Origin: Desulfocapsa sp.
GTDB lineage: Bacteria > Desulfobacterota > Desulfobulbia > Desulfobulbales > Desulfocapsaceae
NCBI GenBank assembly: GCA_030145625.1
Contig: JAQYVF010000030.1
Span: forward strand, 1-48,342
Length of the DNA: 48,342 bases
Direction: 5' to 3'
Shown here: positions 26,666-35,939 of the stretch, piece by piece
How the letters are laid out: the number at the start of each line of letters is the position of its first letter
Numbering within the stretch: position 1 is the stretch's first letter
Notes under the pieces: model-generated
The model's database searches: none
Seen by the model: the letters and a program-made list of their open reading frames with translations, nothing else
Told to the model about the DNA's origin: nothing
Program-made: the position numbers and the translations under genes

Positions 26666-26708
26666 ACAGGAGGAAATGGCACCTGTGAAGGCGGCCATTT
26701 CCTCCTGT
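26666..26708 (-). terminator. Long hairpin after ppnP
   Basis: A 15-bp perfect inverted repeat (26666-26680 with 26694-26708, arm ACAGGAGGAAATGGC) closes a 13-base loop. On the minus strand it is followed by TTTACATATATATTTTTAA. Together with the next hairpin it forms a tandem terminator. Confidence 0.65.
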
Positions 26709-26838
26709 GGAGTACTTCTTCTATAAAGAGGAAATATAATAAAGGGGACAATAGATAACAGAGTTGGGAGAGTGACGCAAGCATTTTCTCTTCTGTTTTC
26801 TGTTTTTCGAACTCTGCGATGAGATTTTGGATAGGCTC

Positions 26839-27120
26839 TTATTTATAGACGCAGAGGTAACTTGTCTCTACGGTTATTCGAACACCGAATTTGACTCCTT
26901 TTCCCACCTCAAAGCTCTCACCTTTCTGGAAGGTCTTCCACTCATCACTGCCTGGCAGTTTGCTCTCTATACTTCCGGAAACGACAGTCATTATCTCAAT
27001 GGAATCGGTTCCGAATGTATATTCTCCCACGGCCATGACGCCGACTGTGGCTGGTCCATCAACGCTGGTAAAGGCAATTGATTTTACTTTACCGTCAAAA
27101 TATTCGTTTGTCTTAAACAT
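26839..27120 (-). CDS. ppnP: Pyrimidine/purine nucleoside phosphorylase
   Basis: The 93-residue cupin-fold protein matches PpnP (YaiE, DUF1255). Blocks are FKTNEYFDGKVKSIAF, ATVGVMAVGEYTFGT, EIMTVVSGSI and GESFEVGKG, with the C-terminal VRITVETSYLCVY. The E. coli protein cleaves ribonucleosides with phosphate to the free base and ribose-1-phosphate, with broad specificity. Length is the usual 93-95. It appears monocistronic, ending at a tandem terminator, with the repeat elements upstream in its promoter region. Confidence 0.95.
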   Translation of the reverse strand: MFKTNEYFDGKVKSIAFTSVDGPATVGVMAVGEYTFGTDSIEIMTVVSGSIESKLPGSDEWKTFQKGESFEVGKGVKFGVRITVETSYLCVYK

Positions 27121-27160
27121 GCTGGTTTCCTCTTGGAATATGTCTTGTTAACTGGAGGCC

Positions 27161-27235
27161 ACCTTGCAAAATTACCTTCTCGTCCGAATTTTTCTCATGC
27201 CTCGATTTTGAACGAACATCTTAATTTTCAAGGTA
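27161..27235 (+). repeat. Short interspersed repeat, copy 2
   Basis: Copy 2 runs from ACCTTGCAAAATTACC to TTAATTTTCAAGGTA, with CTCATGCCTCGATTTTGAAC in the middle. It is the reverse-complement relative of copy 1, with an internal segment missing. The near-inverted ends (ACCTTG...CAAGGT) suggest a MITE-type or REP-type element. Confidence 0.8.
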
Positions 27236-27334
27236 TCCTGGAGTTGAATGAAAAGAGCAGTACCCTCTTTTGCAGCAGATGTAAATGGGCTTTATTGAGG
27301 AATAGTGTGCAGGATGAAGAACAGAGGTAGAGGC

Positions 27335-27511
27335 ACCTTGCAATGAAGGAGGTATCTTGGTAGAATACCAATATATTCTCTGTTGGAATATTGTTTTTTA
27401 TTCTTCATTTGCCAAATGAAGGGAATGTCATATGCAGAAAATTCTGTCTTGTTTTCCTTCTCCTGTCAGGCAGGTTTGTTCACAATCGAAAATTCTAATT
27501 TTTCAAGGTAA
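27335..27511 (+). repeat. Short interspersed repeat, copy 3
   Basis: Copy 3 starts ACCTTGCAATGAAGG and ends AATTCTAATTTTTCAAGGTA, which reproduces the end of copy 1 in reverse complement over more than 20 bases. The interior differs from the other two copies, so it is an older or recombined copy. Confidence 0.65.
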
Positions 27512-27565
27512 CCATAAGAAGCCAGATCTCCAAATTGTCTACTTTAAAACCATGGTGGAGGAGCA

Positions 27566-28468
27566 ATGATGAATGTTCTCATAACAGGTGGTTCCGGGTT
27601 TGTCGGCAGATTTCTTACCGATCTTCTCTTGAAAAAGGGGTATGTGGTGACGGCCCTGGGCGGACACAAGCACGATAATTTGTCTCTCCATCAGGACTTT
27701 CGTTATGTGGTGGCGGATACGACTCAACAGGGTGAGTGGCAGGAACTGGTTGTACGGCAGGATGCACTCATCAACTTGGCGGGCCGCTCAGTTTTTCATC
27801 TCTGGAATGACTCGTATAAGAAACAGATCTATGACAGTCGTATTCTTACCACCCGTAATCTTGTGGAGGCACTGCCGTCTGTCGACGGGCCACGGGTCCT
27901 AATCAGTACTTCTGCCGCCGGATTTTACGGCAATGGCGGAGAGCAGGACCTGGATGAGAGTGCTGCTGCCGGAGATGATTTTTTGGCCAGCGTCTGTGCT
28001 GACTGGGAGGATGAAGCAAGGGCGGCGGAGAAGAAAGGTGTCAGGGTGGCCCTTGCCCGTTTTGGAGTGGTGCTGGGGCCGGGTGGTGGAGCCCTGCAGA
28101 CCATGCGTCTTCCCTTTCAGTTGGGACTGGGCGGTCCTCTTGGCAGCGGAAAACAGTGGTTTCCCTGGATTCACCTGCAGGACCTGGCCGAGGCCATCTG
28201 TTTGATTCTGGAGGGAGAAAATCTGAGTGGGCCCTTTAATTTTACTGCTCCGGAAAGTGTACGTCAGAAAGAGTTCGCCGATTCCCTTGGCCGGGCATTA
28301 CATCGTCCAACTTTTTTTCCAACACCGGCTTTTATGATGAAACTGCTCCTCGGTGAATTTGGTGTTTCCCTGTTGCAGGGTCAGAAGCTAGCCCCTGCTG
28401 CACTTCTCAATTCTGGATTTTCCTTTTCCTTTCCTCAGTTGGCGATGGCCCTGGATGATCTGGTCTGA
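27566..28468 (+). CDS. TIGR01777-family NAD-dependent epimerase
   Basis: The 300-residue protein is an extended short-chain dehydrogenase/reductase. It starts MNVLITGGSGFVGRFLTDLL (nucleotide-binding GxxGxxG) and shows the family blocks ALINLAGRSVFH, STSAAGFYGNGGEQDL, DWEDEARAAEKKGVRVALAR and LAPAALLNSGFSF. This is the YfcH/SDR39U1 group, whose substrate is unknown. The ATG at 27566 has GGAGGAG upstream. It overlaps the next gene by one base (TGATG), and that gene's C-terminal half is a paralogue of it, so this is a tandem duplication kept in one operon. Confidence 0.88.
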   Translation: MMNVLITGGSGFVGRFLTDLLLKKGYVVTALGGHKHDNLSLHQDFRYVVADTTQQGEWQELVVRQDALINLAGRSVFHLWNDSYKKQIYDSRILTTRNLVEALPSVDGPRVLISTSAAGFYGNGGEQDLDESAAAGDDFLASVCADWEDEARAAEKKGVRVALARFGVVLGPGGGALQTMRLPFQLGLGGPLGSGKQWFPWIHLQDLAEAICLILEGENLSGPFNFTAPESVRQKEFADSLGRALHRPTFFPTPAFMMKLLLGEFGVSLLQGQKLAPAALLNSGFSFSFPQLAMALDDLV

Positions 28469-29871
28469 TGGAGGGGACTACGCTTTTTATCTGGAAAAGT
28501 CGGTTTGACTGTTCTGTGACCGAGTTGTACAATTGGCACGCCCGACCAGGGGCTCTGGAACGATTGATTCCTCCCTGGGAGGATACCTGGGTGCTTGCGC
28601 GAAACAGGGAGGGGATTCGTCCCGGTACAAAAGCCAGATTACGGGTCCATTTCGGGCCCATTCCTCTTTCCTGGCATGCCTTGCATCTCAGCGATGAGCC
28701 GGGCAGGAGTTTTTGCGATGAACAGAGCAGGGGGCCCTTTGCATTTTGGCGACATCAGCATCTCTTCACTGATAGCGGTGATGGCGGGGCTATCCTTGAA
28801 GACCGAATTGAGTACCGGATGCTCTTTCATCATTTCATGCCGTCTGTGTTGAAAAAACATCTGAGGCAGCGATTGGAAAATACCTTCCTCAGTCGTCATG
28901 CAACCCTGGCTGCAGATCTGGCTGTGCATCGACGTTGCAGTAAGCACCCCCTGCGCTTTCTGGTATCCGGGAGTGGAGGATTACTTGGCCGGGAGCTGCT
29001 CCCCTTTCTCACCACTGGTGGACATGAGGTGTGGAGCTTGGTACGAAGAGTTCCGCGAGCCGGCAGCCGCGAGATATACTGGGATCCGCTCCAGGGGGAA
29101 ATTGATGTGGGACGGCTTCCTGAGATTGACGGGATTATTCACCTGGCTGGTGAAAATGTTGGTCAGGGACGATGGACAGCAGAAAAGAAAAGAAGGATCA
29201 TGGACAGCAGGGTCAAGGGGACGTCTCTTCTTGCCAGGACTGCCGCTTCGCTGCCGGTGAAACCTAAGGTCTTTGTTTCGGCCTCGGCAATTGGCTGTTA
29301 TGGGAATAGCGGCAGTCAGTGGGTTGGAGAGGAACAACCATATGGCAGTGATTTTATCTCAGAGGTCTGTCGATGCTGGGAAGAGGCTGTTCGGCCGGCC
29401 ATGGAGGCTGGAATACGTACTCCACTGCTGCGCATCGGTGTTGTCCTTACTCCCAAAGGAGGAGCATTGGCTCAGCTGCACTCAGCGTTACATTTTGGCA
29501 TCGGCCGGTTGGGCAATGGTGAACAGTACGTGAGCTGGATCACTATTGATGATATGATTTCCGCCATCCTTCATGCCGCTGTCTGTCCTAAGCTTGATGG
29601 GCCCGTGAATGTTGCCGCCCCGGAGCCGGTCAGTAACAAGATACTTATGGCTGCCATGGCTGGCTGTCTTGGTTCCAGGACAGTGTTGGCTGCTCCCCCC
29701 TGGCTTTTACGGGCTCGGTTCGGGGAGATGGCCGACGCAGCCGTTCTTGCCGGTTGCCGGGTCAGAACGGACCTATTGCAGGGGAGTGGGTTTTCCTTCC
29801 GTCATCCGACCCTCGCTCTTGGTTTGCCGCATTTACTGGGGAGTGGCAGGGAGCAGGAGAAGAAAGAATGA
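28468..29871 (+). CDS. SRPBCC-TIGR01777 epimerase fusion
   Basis: The 467-residue fusion has an N-terminal SRPBCC/polyketide-cyclase-like domain (about residues 1-155: LFIWKSRFDCSVTELYNWHA, LIPPWE, then ILEDRIEYRM), followed by a TIGR01777 epimerase (about 165-460: FLVSGSGGLLGRELLPFL, GIIHLAGENVGQGRW, SASAIGCYGNSG). The epimerase half parallels the preceding gene. The SRPBCC fold binds hydrophobic ligands, so a lipid- or polyketide-like substrate is plausible. It overlaps the upstream stop by one base and the next start by four. Function is undetermined. Confidence 0.87.
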   Translation: MEGTTLFIWKSRFDCSVTELYNWHARPGALERLIPPWEDTWVLARNREGIRPGTKARLRVHFGPIPLSWHALHLSDEPGRSFCDEQSRGPFAFWRHQHLFTDSGDGGAILEDRIEYRMLFHHFMPSVLKKHLRQRLENTFLSRHATLAADLAVHRRCSKHPLRFLVSGSGGLLGRELLPFLTTGGHEVWSLVRRVPRAGSREIYWDPLQGEIDVGRLPEIDGIIHLAGENVGQGRWTAEKKRRIMDSRVKGTSLLARTAASLPVKPKVFVSASAIGCYGNSGSQWVGEEQPYGSDFISEVCRCWEEAVRPAMEAGIRTPLLRIGVVLTPKGGALAQLHSALHFGIGRLGNGEQYVSWITIDDMISAILHAAVCPKLDGPVNVAAPEPVSNKILMAAMAGCLGSRTVLAAPPWLLRARFGEMADAAVLAGCRVRTDLLQGSGFSFRHPTLALGLPHLLGSGREQEKKE

Positions 29872-30962
29872 GCAGATCGCTGAAATGGTTTTTCCTGTTG
29901 ATGATGAGTGGTGCCCTGATGTTTGGCTTTATGCATCAAATTATACCGATGGAGAAAATGAATTTTGAACGTCTCCACATCTTTCTCTTTAACCTCTGTA
30001 CCGGTGGCACCCTGCTGCTTTACTTCAGTGAAAGGCAGGCCGGGCTTTCTCTTCGAGGAAGGCTTTTTCTCTTCCTTGCCATATGTTTTGCTCTCAGTGC
30101 CTTTTTTGATTATTCTCCGGCCGCCATGCTCCTGCCCTGGCCCCTGGCTGTTTTGGTGGAACAGGTCCGGGTCAGAACCTTTGGCAGAGTTTTTCCTTAT
30201 GGACTCTTTTCGGGAAAGGAGAGTGTTTCGCGTAAGTTCCACCAGGCAGCTCTCCTGTGTCTGGCCCTGGCCCTGGTGTTTTCAAGTTTTGTGGTTTTTA
30301 ATCAAGAATTCGGGCCATGGGTTACACTGGATGGATTTACCCTTAACACCTTTTATCTTGCCTTTTCCTTTCCGGTATCGCTTATCAGCATGGCAGTGAT
30401 TTTTGCCCTGATGCAGGGGGAATCTGTTGGCTTGATACACTCTTTGAAAGAGATTGCCTTCTGGGGGGTTAACCTGGGGGTAATTATCTTTTTTCTTTTT
30501 ATTCTTGGCCATCTCTACCTGCCGCAGATGGCCATTGCCACAACTCTCTTCCTCCTGGTCCTCCTTGTTTTTCTCCTCTACCAGCGTCTTGGTATCAGGA
30601 CCCAGCAGAAAAGCTTTCTCACTTCCGGGATTCTCTTTCTCCTGATTACGGCTCTCTCCGGAATTTTCTATATCTTCATGAAGTATTCTGGGGACTGGAG
30701 CCCTGAACAGCTTCAGCCCCTGCTTCGTCTCCACGCTTTCACAGCACTCTACGGTTGGAATCTGAGCGGGCTGACGGTGATTTGTCGGCAGGGTGATTTT
30801 CCAATCCAGCTCCATTCCAGCAAGGTGATCGTGCTGCACTGGGTTACCGTGCTTATTCTCTGTCCCTTGGGATATTTTTTTCTACCCTTTGCCGTGGCCG
30901 CTGTTGTGGCCTATCTGGTGCTTCTGAAAAAATTACTTTTTTCAGAATCTGTACCCGTTTGA
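29868..30962 (+). CDS. Multi-pass membrane protein, unknown function
   Basis: The 364-residue protein starts at ATG 29868 (MSRSLKWFFLLMMSGALM), overlapping the previous stop by four bases. A longer open frame from 29754 lies inside the previous gene. About nine to ten hydrophobic segments are visible, beginning with WFFLLMMSGALMFGFM, and loops are short. No family is recognised. Its overlap with the SRPBCC-epimerase gene argues that it works with the two epimerases at the membrane, for example on a membrane-borne intermediate, but that is inference. Confidence 0.7.
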   Translation: MSRSLKWFFLLMMSGALMFGFMHQIIPMEKMNFERLHIFLFNLCTGGTLLLYFSERQAGLSLRGRLFLFLAICFALSAFFDYSPAAMLLPWPLAVLVEQVRVRTFGRVFPYGLFSGKESVSRKFHQAALLCLALALVFSSFVVFNQEFGPWVTLDGFTLNTFYLAFSFPVSLISMAVIFALMQGESVGLIHSLKEIAFWGVNLGVIIFFLFILGHLYLPQMAIATTLFLLVLLVFLLYQRLGIRTQQKSFLTSGILFLLITALSGIFYIFMKYSGDWSPEQLQPLLRLHAFTALYGWNLSGLTVICRQGDFPIQLHSSKVIVLHWVTVLILCPLGYFFLPFAVAAVVAYLVLLKKLLFSESVPV

Positions 30963-30983
30963 AACTGTGGTAGATAGAGATGT

Positions 30984-31027
30984 CCTCTGTCCAGTCTAGA
31001 TGTAGCCTGTAGGGACTGGACGAGAGG
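30984..31027. terminator. Hairpin between convergent genes
   Basis: CCTCT-GTCCAGTC (30984-30996) pairs with GACTGGAC-G-AGAGG (31014-31027), giving 13 bp with one bulged G. There is no T-run, but the position between two convergent genes suggests a bidirectional terminator or transcript-end stabiliser. Confidence 0.4.
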
Positions 31028-31032
31028 AGGGG

Positions 31033-32718
31033 TCACACTCGGAATTGATTGACCAGATCGCTCAGTTGTCCTGCCAGTTTGGAGAGGTCATTGGACTGGC
31101 TGTTTACCTGATCGCTGTTGCCGGATATCTGTGAAGAAATCTGACTGACTTCGGTGATCTCACTGGCAATCTCCCCGGAAACGGAAGAGCTCTGTGCTAC
31201 ATTTTCATTGACTTCGGTAATACCTTGAGCCGCCTGGGCCAGGTTACTGGTGATTTCAGCGGTGGAGACAGACTGTTCTTCCACTGCAGAGGCAATGGTG
31301 GTGACGATTTCATTGACGTCGTTGATGACAGTACTGATCTCTTTGATCTCGGTAACTGTGAGATCGGTTGAAGATTGGATATCTTCAATCTTTAGCTTGA
31401 TTTCCTGGGTGGCTCCAGCTGTCTGCTTGGCCAGTTCTTTGATCTCATTAGCAACGACGGCAAAGCCTTTGCCCGCTTCCCCTGCTCGTGCCGCTTCAAT
31501 GGTGGCGTTCAGGGCCAGGAGGTTGGTCTGTTCCGAAATTTCCGTTATGACCTCGGTGACCTTGCTGATTTCTTTGGCTGCACTGCCAAGCTGGTCAACC
31601 CGACTCGAAGCCCTGTCGGTGCTGCTGACAGCCTCTTCGGTAATTGTTCTTGCCTTGGCTGTATTGCCGGCGATCTCATGGACGGTGGCACTCATCTCTT
31701 CAGTGGCTGAAGCCACCATGTTGATGTTAACTGAGGCCTGCTCACTGGCGGCAGCCACGGCATTCATGTTTGCGCTCATCTCTTCGGAAGCGACTGCAAC
31801 CGTGTTGGATCGGCTGCTGGCATCATCGGATCCTGAGGACATTACTTCGGCAAGTGTTAAGAGTTCTCCTGAAGAACTGTTGAGGGTGGTGATGTTGGTC
31901 TGGATTTCCCTGATAATTCCCTGCAGTTTTTCCACAAAGGTATTGAACCAGCCAGCCAGCTCTCCTGTCTCGTCACCAGTGACCGAGAGTCTCCTGGTCA
32001 GATCTCCCTCGCCCTGGGCAATATCCTTAATCATGTCCCTGGTGGCGGCAATGGGGGAGAGTATGGAACGAGCTGTGAAAAAAATCACAGCTCCTGAGAC
32101 AAGCAAAACCACAAGGATGAAAATTCTTCTGTAAAGCGTCAGGGAATGAATAGTGCTTTCCAGATGTTCTGCCACTTCTTGTACTTCTTCAGTGACTGAT
32201 GCTTTTACTTTTGTCAGCGCAGCACTTGCTTTTCCATGGAGTTGGTCGATACGATCATCCATCTCGTGAAAGACCTCTTCTCCTGCACGTGCCCGAATAT
32301 CTCGAATCAATTCTTTGACAATAGCTTGTTCGAGTTCAGTGTATGCCTGGACAACTCTTGATGTCTGTTGTTTCTCCTCTGCTGTGTCAGCCAATTCATT
32401 CAGCATTGGCAGAGAGTTATTGATAAAGCTGGTGTTGGTCCTGATCTCCTCCATGAGTTCAGGTGCGACTTCACCCCCATCCTTATCAATGACGGCATCC
32501 ATGGCGGCCAGAGTCAGTTGGAGGAGCGAAAAGTCGATTTGGGTGATTGTTTCGAGCTGTTTTTGTCGCATCGTATTCAATGCGTTTGCTGAGTCAATGG
32601 AGCGCTGGGAGTAAAGGGAAAAGAACTCCATGGCAGTAAGTGCTATGACAAAGAGAATACCGATAAAAATAAGTTTGGCCTTAATGGTTTGTAGTAAGCC
32701 GGATGAGGCGGTAGGCAT
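31033..32718 (-). CDS. Methyl-accepting chemotaxis protein
   Basis: The 561-residue receptor starts at ATG 32718; an in-frame TTG at 32730 is an alternative. It has a first membrane helix ([18 protein letters not shown]), a helical four-helix-bundle-like sensor part, a second membrane helix ([18 protein letters not shown]), a HAMP domain, and a long cytoplasmic signalling coiled coil with the conserved tip ([20 protein letters not shown]). No CheR-tether pentapeptide is at the C-terminus (LVNQFRV). It should signal to CheA/CheW, which are not in the window. The ligand is unknown. Confidence 0.95.
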   Translation of the reverse strand: MPTASSGLLQTIKAKLIFIGILFVIALTAMEFFSLYSQRSIDSANALNTMRQKQLETITQIDFSLLQLTLAAMDAVIDKDGGEVAPELMEEIRTNTSFINNSLPMLNELADTAEEKQQTSRVVQAYTELEQAIVKELIRDIRARAGEEVFHEMDDRIDQLHGKASAALTKVKASVTEEVQEVAEHLESTIHSLTLYRRIFILVVLLVSGAVIFFTARSILSPIAATRDMIKDIAQGEGDLTRRLSVTGDETGELAGWFNTFVEKLQGIIREIQTNITTLNSSSGELLTLAEVMSSGSDDASSRSNTVAVASEEMSANMNAVAAASEQASVNINMVASATEEMSATVHEIAGNTAKARTITEEAVSSTDRASSRVDQLGSAAKEISKVTEVITEISEQTNLLALNATIEAARAGEAGKGFAVVANEIKELAKQTAGATQEIKLKIEDIQSSTDLTVTEIKEISTVINDVNEIVTTIASAVEEQSVSTAEITSNLAQAAQGITEVNENVAQSSSVSGEIASEITEVSQISSQISGNSDQVNSQSNDLSKLAGQLSDLVNQFRV

Positions 32719-33143
32719 GATTGTGCTCAAATTTAAGCAGATTTAGGAAGGGGAGTTATTGTTACTTTCAAGTAATGGCGAAATGGCTTTTATTTGTCAA
32801 GAAACTAATAAGAAAAATCGTTTTTTTGAAATTTCTTTGAATAAAAAAATCTTGTTTTGTGTTTATTCGAGAGGTCTGTGCAAACGGGTGGTTGATTTTT
32901 TTGTGAGAATTAAACTGTGCTGTCGCAGTCTGTTGGAGGTGGAGGTGGGTAGTAACGTTATGCTTTACAGATAAAGCTTTTAATCTGCCAGATGCTGGAA
33001 AATTTAGGGCAGAGGAGAATTAATCTCTTCAGGAGTCTCCTGCCGGGGGAATGGATGGCAGTTCAGCATTGATGGGTTCCGGCATGGTCTGATCAGTGAT
33101 CAGTAGGTCGAAGTCTTACGAATCTGGTGGCGGAGGTCGTTGG
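32719..33143. other. Intergenic, probable MCP promoter region
   Basis: Between the receptor start and the end of the Cache-GGDEF gene I see no supported gene. The AT-rich part next to the receptor should hold its promoter. No terminator with a clean T-run is visible for the Cache-GGDEF gene. Confidence 0.5.
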
Positions 33144-34637
33144 TCAGGACAAAGCAGCAGATTCATACCGGTCACGACCCCTTCCTTTCGCAAGGTAGAG
33201 GGCTTTATCTACACGTTCAAACAGTTGTTTGTCCTCCTCACCCTGTTCATGCTCGGTTACTCCGATACTCACTGTTACGTCTATATTGCTTTTGTCCTGG
33301 CAGAATTGGTGGTCGCGGACTGTCTGGCAGATAGAATCGGCAACGCGGCAGCCCTGTTCCAGGGTACATTTTTTAAGGAGAAGGAGAAACTCTTCACCTC
33401 CCCAGCGACAGAAGATATCTTCTTTGCGAATGATTCGCGATATCTTTTCTGTCACCTCCTGCAGAACGGAATCCCCGACCGGATGGCCATGGGTGTCGTT
33501 CACCAGTTTAAAATGGTCGATGTCGATACTGAGAAGGGTGAAGGGGAGGTATTGACGATTTTGCTCTTTTAAATGTTGCTGAAAAAGCATCTCAAAAGCC
33601 TGCCGGTTGTGAATGCCTGTCAGTTTGTCGATGGTGGCCATGAGTTCCAGTCGTTTCTGGTATCCGGAAACCAGCCAGTTGGTCAGAAAAAGGACCAGGA
33701 TGGCAATGGTCAGGCTGATGCCGATATTAAACAGAAAGGTATTTTTGACGGCAGCAATGGCCTCGCCCTCGGTCTCTTCGACAAAGAGGTACCAGTCAAA
33801 TTCGGGGATGTAGCGGCTGTGAAGGTAGACTGTGGAGCGGTTGAGCTGGTAATGGTGACGGTTTGAGAGCTCCTTGTTTGTCAGGATTTGTTTGAGGACG
33901 ACCTCGGAATTCGGGATTTCAAAGATTGATTTTTCAGGAAAATGGCTGACCGGGCTTTTGACCGTGATGTTTCCCTGTGGGTTGACGAGATAGATCCGGC
34001 GGTGATAGCTTTCCTGATAGTCCTGTATCAATTCTTTGACGTGATTGATGGCAAGCCCCACTCCGACCACACCAATGAAATTATTGTGATAGTCAAATAC
34101 CTTATAATTGATGAAAATGCTCAGAGTATCGTTGTTGGCAAGATCTACATCCACGTTGGTCTCATAGGTGTCTTTCATCTGGCGGACACGGAAATACCAG
34201 ACATCTCTGGGTTCCTGTTCATTGACCTGTTTCAGTATCCCTTCCGAATGGTAATATTTTTTGGTTTTTTCTGAGACAAAGAAACTGTTGAAGGTGTTGT
34301 ATTTTTCTTTGATTTCTTTCAGGTATCTACTGATCTGTACACTATCTGATTCACCGGACAGGACCCAGTCTCGCAGAAAGGTGTCGTTGGCCATGAGGGA
34401 AGAGATGAAAATCGGCTGCAAGAGGTCTCGTTGGATCTCCGAATAGATATTGTCGCTGGTGAGAGGAAGATCGTTGTGGGTGATCTGTTTTTGCAGGAGA
34501 TTTTTTGAGACGCTGTAGCTGAAAAAACTGGTGGCCAGAAAACCGAGGGTGATGATAAGTGTGAAGGTAAACATCACCTTTTTTTTACTGTTCAAGAATC
34601 CTTCCATGGCGGAGGTGGATGGTAATAAAATATTCAT
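33144..34637 (-). CDS. Cache-GGDEF diguanylate cyclase
   Basis: The protein has 497 residues from ATG 34637; a TTG at 34700 (518) and an ATG at 34607 are other in-frame options, and none has a clear ribosome-binding site. Two membrane helices (TFTLIITLGFLATSFFSYSV and FNIGISLTIAILVLFLTNWL) flank a periplasmic Cache-like sensor, seen as VWYFRVRQMKDT, YKVFDYHNNFIGVVGVGLAI and RIYLVNPQGNI. The C-terminal GGDEF domain has active-site RWGGEEF, with I-site RKED five residues before. It should make c-di-GMP in response to an extracytoplasmic small ligand. The neighbouring ArfB gene lies upstream on the same strand. Confidence 0.92.
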   Translation of the reverse strand: MNILLPSTSAMEGFLNSKKKVMFTFTLIITLGFLATSFFSYSVSKNLLQKQITHNDLPLTSDNIYSEIQRDLLQPIFISSLMANDTFLRDWVLSGESDSVQISRYLKEIKEKYNTFNSFFVSEKTKKYYHSEGILKQVNEQEPRDVWYFRVRQMKDTYETNVDVDLANNDTLSIFINYKVFDYHNNFIGVVGVGLAINHVKELIQDYQESYHRRIYLVNPQGNITVKSPVSHFPEKSIFEIPNSEVVLKQILTNKELSNRHHYQLNRSTVYLHSRYIPEFDWYLFVEETEGEAIAAVKNTFLFNIGISLTIAILVLFLTNWLVSGYQKRLELMATIDKLTGIHNRQAFEMLFQQHLKEQNRQYLPFTLLSIDIDHFKLVNDTHGHPVGDSVLQEVTEKISRIIRKEDIFCRWGGEEFLLLLKKCTLEQGCRVADSICQTVRDHQFCQDKSNIDVTVSIGVTEHEQGEEDKQLFERVDKALYLAKGRGRDRYESAALS

Positions 34638-34731
34638 AATGCGTATGAACTGGGATACTGCAACGTGACTTTTGTCACTGATAAATATTATTGTTTGCAA
34701 AGAAAATATGAAAGGTTTTTCTTTCCAGGTG

Positions 34732-35145
34732 TCAAAAGCGAACTTTTTTACGTTGGGCCTTGAGCTGTCCGTGATGCTTTTTGCTTTCCAAACGTTTTTT
34801 GCGGGCGGATTTGCCGGGGCGGGTCGGACGCCGCTTTTTTTGCTGCTGCAGGGCCTGGATGATAAGTTCTTTCAGGCGAAGGAAGGCATCTTCCCGGTTT
34901 TTTTCCTGACTTCGGTGTTGCTGGGCCTTAATCACCAGGACACCTTCTTTGGTCAGGCGCTGGTCATGCAATGCCAGGAGGCGTTGTTTGACATTTTCAG
35001 GCAGGGAAGAAGCGCGGATCTCAAAACGGAGATGTACGGCTGAAGCTACCTTGTTGACGTTTTGTCCACCTGCCCCTTGAGAACGAATAAAATTGAGCTC
35101 GATTTCCTGTTCAGGAATACTTAGACTATTGGATATGTGTAACAT
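34732..35145 (-). CDS. arfB: Alternative ribosome-rescue factor B
   Basis: The 137-residue protein is a short class-I release-factor homologue. The GGQ motif lies in IRSQGAGGQNVNKVASAV and the C-terminal tail is strongly basic (KKRRPTRPGKSARKKRL, LKAQRKKVRF). The tail inserts into the empty mRNA channel of stalled ribosomes. It releases peptides from ribosomes that have run off the mRNA. Length and motif order are typical of ArfB (YaeJ). It is close to the Cache-GGDEF gene on the same strand but with no obvious functional link. Confidence 0.95.
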   Translation of the reverse strand: MLHISNSLSIPEQEIELNFIRSQGAGGQNVNKVASAVHLRFEIRASSLPENVKQRLLALHDQRLTKEGVLVIKAQQHRSQEKNREDAFLRLKELIIQALQQQKKRRPTRPGKSARKKRLESKKHHGQLKAQRKKVRF

Positions 35146-35360
35146 GCTTTTTGTTTAGTTAAGACGGAGAACGTCTAGTTTAATTACTTGCCAGCAATTC
35201 AGCTGGTTAGCAAAAGGCTAAAGAGTGAAGAGAGCAGTGACCTGTTTCATGTGGGATACTGGTTGCTTGTGCCCTTTCAGTCTGTTAACCAGAACAGTGT
35301 ACCCCAATACTTTAGTTTTTTGTTATAAAAAGCAAGTGAATTACTTTAAAAGGCATGAAA

Positions 35361-35894
35361 ATGAAAACTAATATTGCTCTAATTGGTATGGCTGGTGCCG
35401 GAAAAAGTAGCGTTGGGCTGGAACTTGCCGGCCTCCTGGGCCTGGCATTTGTTGATGTGGATATTTTGATTGAAGAAGATCAGGGCCGGCCTCTGCAAGA
35501 AGTTCTTAACCTCTCTGGATTGCAAGGTTTTCGTGCGCTTGAAGAGAAGGTGTTACTCACTCTTGATTGTGAAAATCATGTCATTGCCACTGGCGGCAGT
35601 GCCATTTACAGTGATGCTGGTATGGCACATTTGGAAAAATCCGCTTATCTTGTCCTTCTCGACGTGGCTTTGCCGGTTTTGGAACAGCGGGTTGGCGATT
35701 TTGCCCAGCGTGGTCTGGTGAAAGAGGGGGGGCAGAGCTTTGCGCAACTATTTGCCGAAAGGCAACCTCTCTATAGAAAGCATGCCGATCTGGTTGTTCC
35801 CTGTACTGATCTTCCAGTCCCTGCTATCTGCAAATCTATCCAAGATTGGTGGCAGATGTTGTTGAAAGCAGAGATGGAAAAGGCGGAAAGCTAA
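35361..35894 (+). CDS. aroK: Shikimate kinase
   Basis: The 177-residue protein has the Walker A GMAGAGKSS, the DxD-like FVDVDILIEE, the substrate-binding FRALEEKV (equivalent of AroK Arg58), and ERQPLYRKHADL near the C-terminus. It should phosphorylate shikimate at the 3-hydroxyl with ATP. The usual GGG motif reads GGS here (ATGGSAIY) and the lid has RGLV where many have RPLL, so either a divergent AroK or a close relative is possible. The ATG at 35361 sits at a good spacing from AAAAGG, while the ATG at 35355 is too close. No other shikimate pathway genes are adjacent. Confidence 0.83.
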   Translation: MKTNIALIGMAGAGKSSVGLELAGLLGLAFVDVDILIEEDQGRPLQEVLNLSGLQGFRALEEKVLLTLDCENHVIATGGSAIYSDAGMAHLEKSAYLVLLDVALPVLEQRVGDFAQRGLVKEGGQSFAQLFAERQPLYRKHADLVVPCTDLPVPAICKSIQDWWQMLLKAEMEKAES

Positions 35895-35913
35895 GCTTTC
35901 CGCCTTTTTTTTT
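35882..35913 (+). terminator. Terminator containing the aroK stop codon
   Basis: A 10-bp stem (GGCGGAAAGC at 35882-35891 with 35895-35904) has the stop codon TAA itself (35892-35894) as its loop, followed by a T9 run. The last codons of the gene therefore form the ascending arm. Confidence 0.9.
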
Positions 35914-35939
35914 CTTGCTGTAGTAGCAGGCTGCAGATT

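Larger units (their letters stand above)
27121..27565. other. Intergenic mosaic of repeats
   Basis: This gap between divergent genes holds two tandem copies (27161-27235, 27335-27511) of the short repeat family. No coding frame is convincing; the short open frames are produced by repeat sequence. The promoter of the epimerase operon should lie between 27512 and 27565. Confidence 0.6.

Noticed and set aside
27133-27330. 65-residue open frame
   Set aside because: It consists largely of repeat copy 2 sequence and lacks a coding signature.
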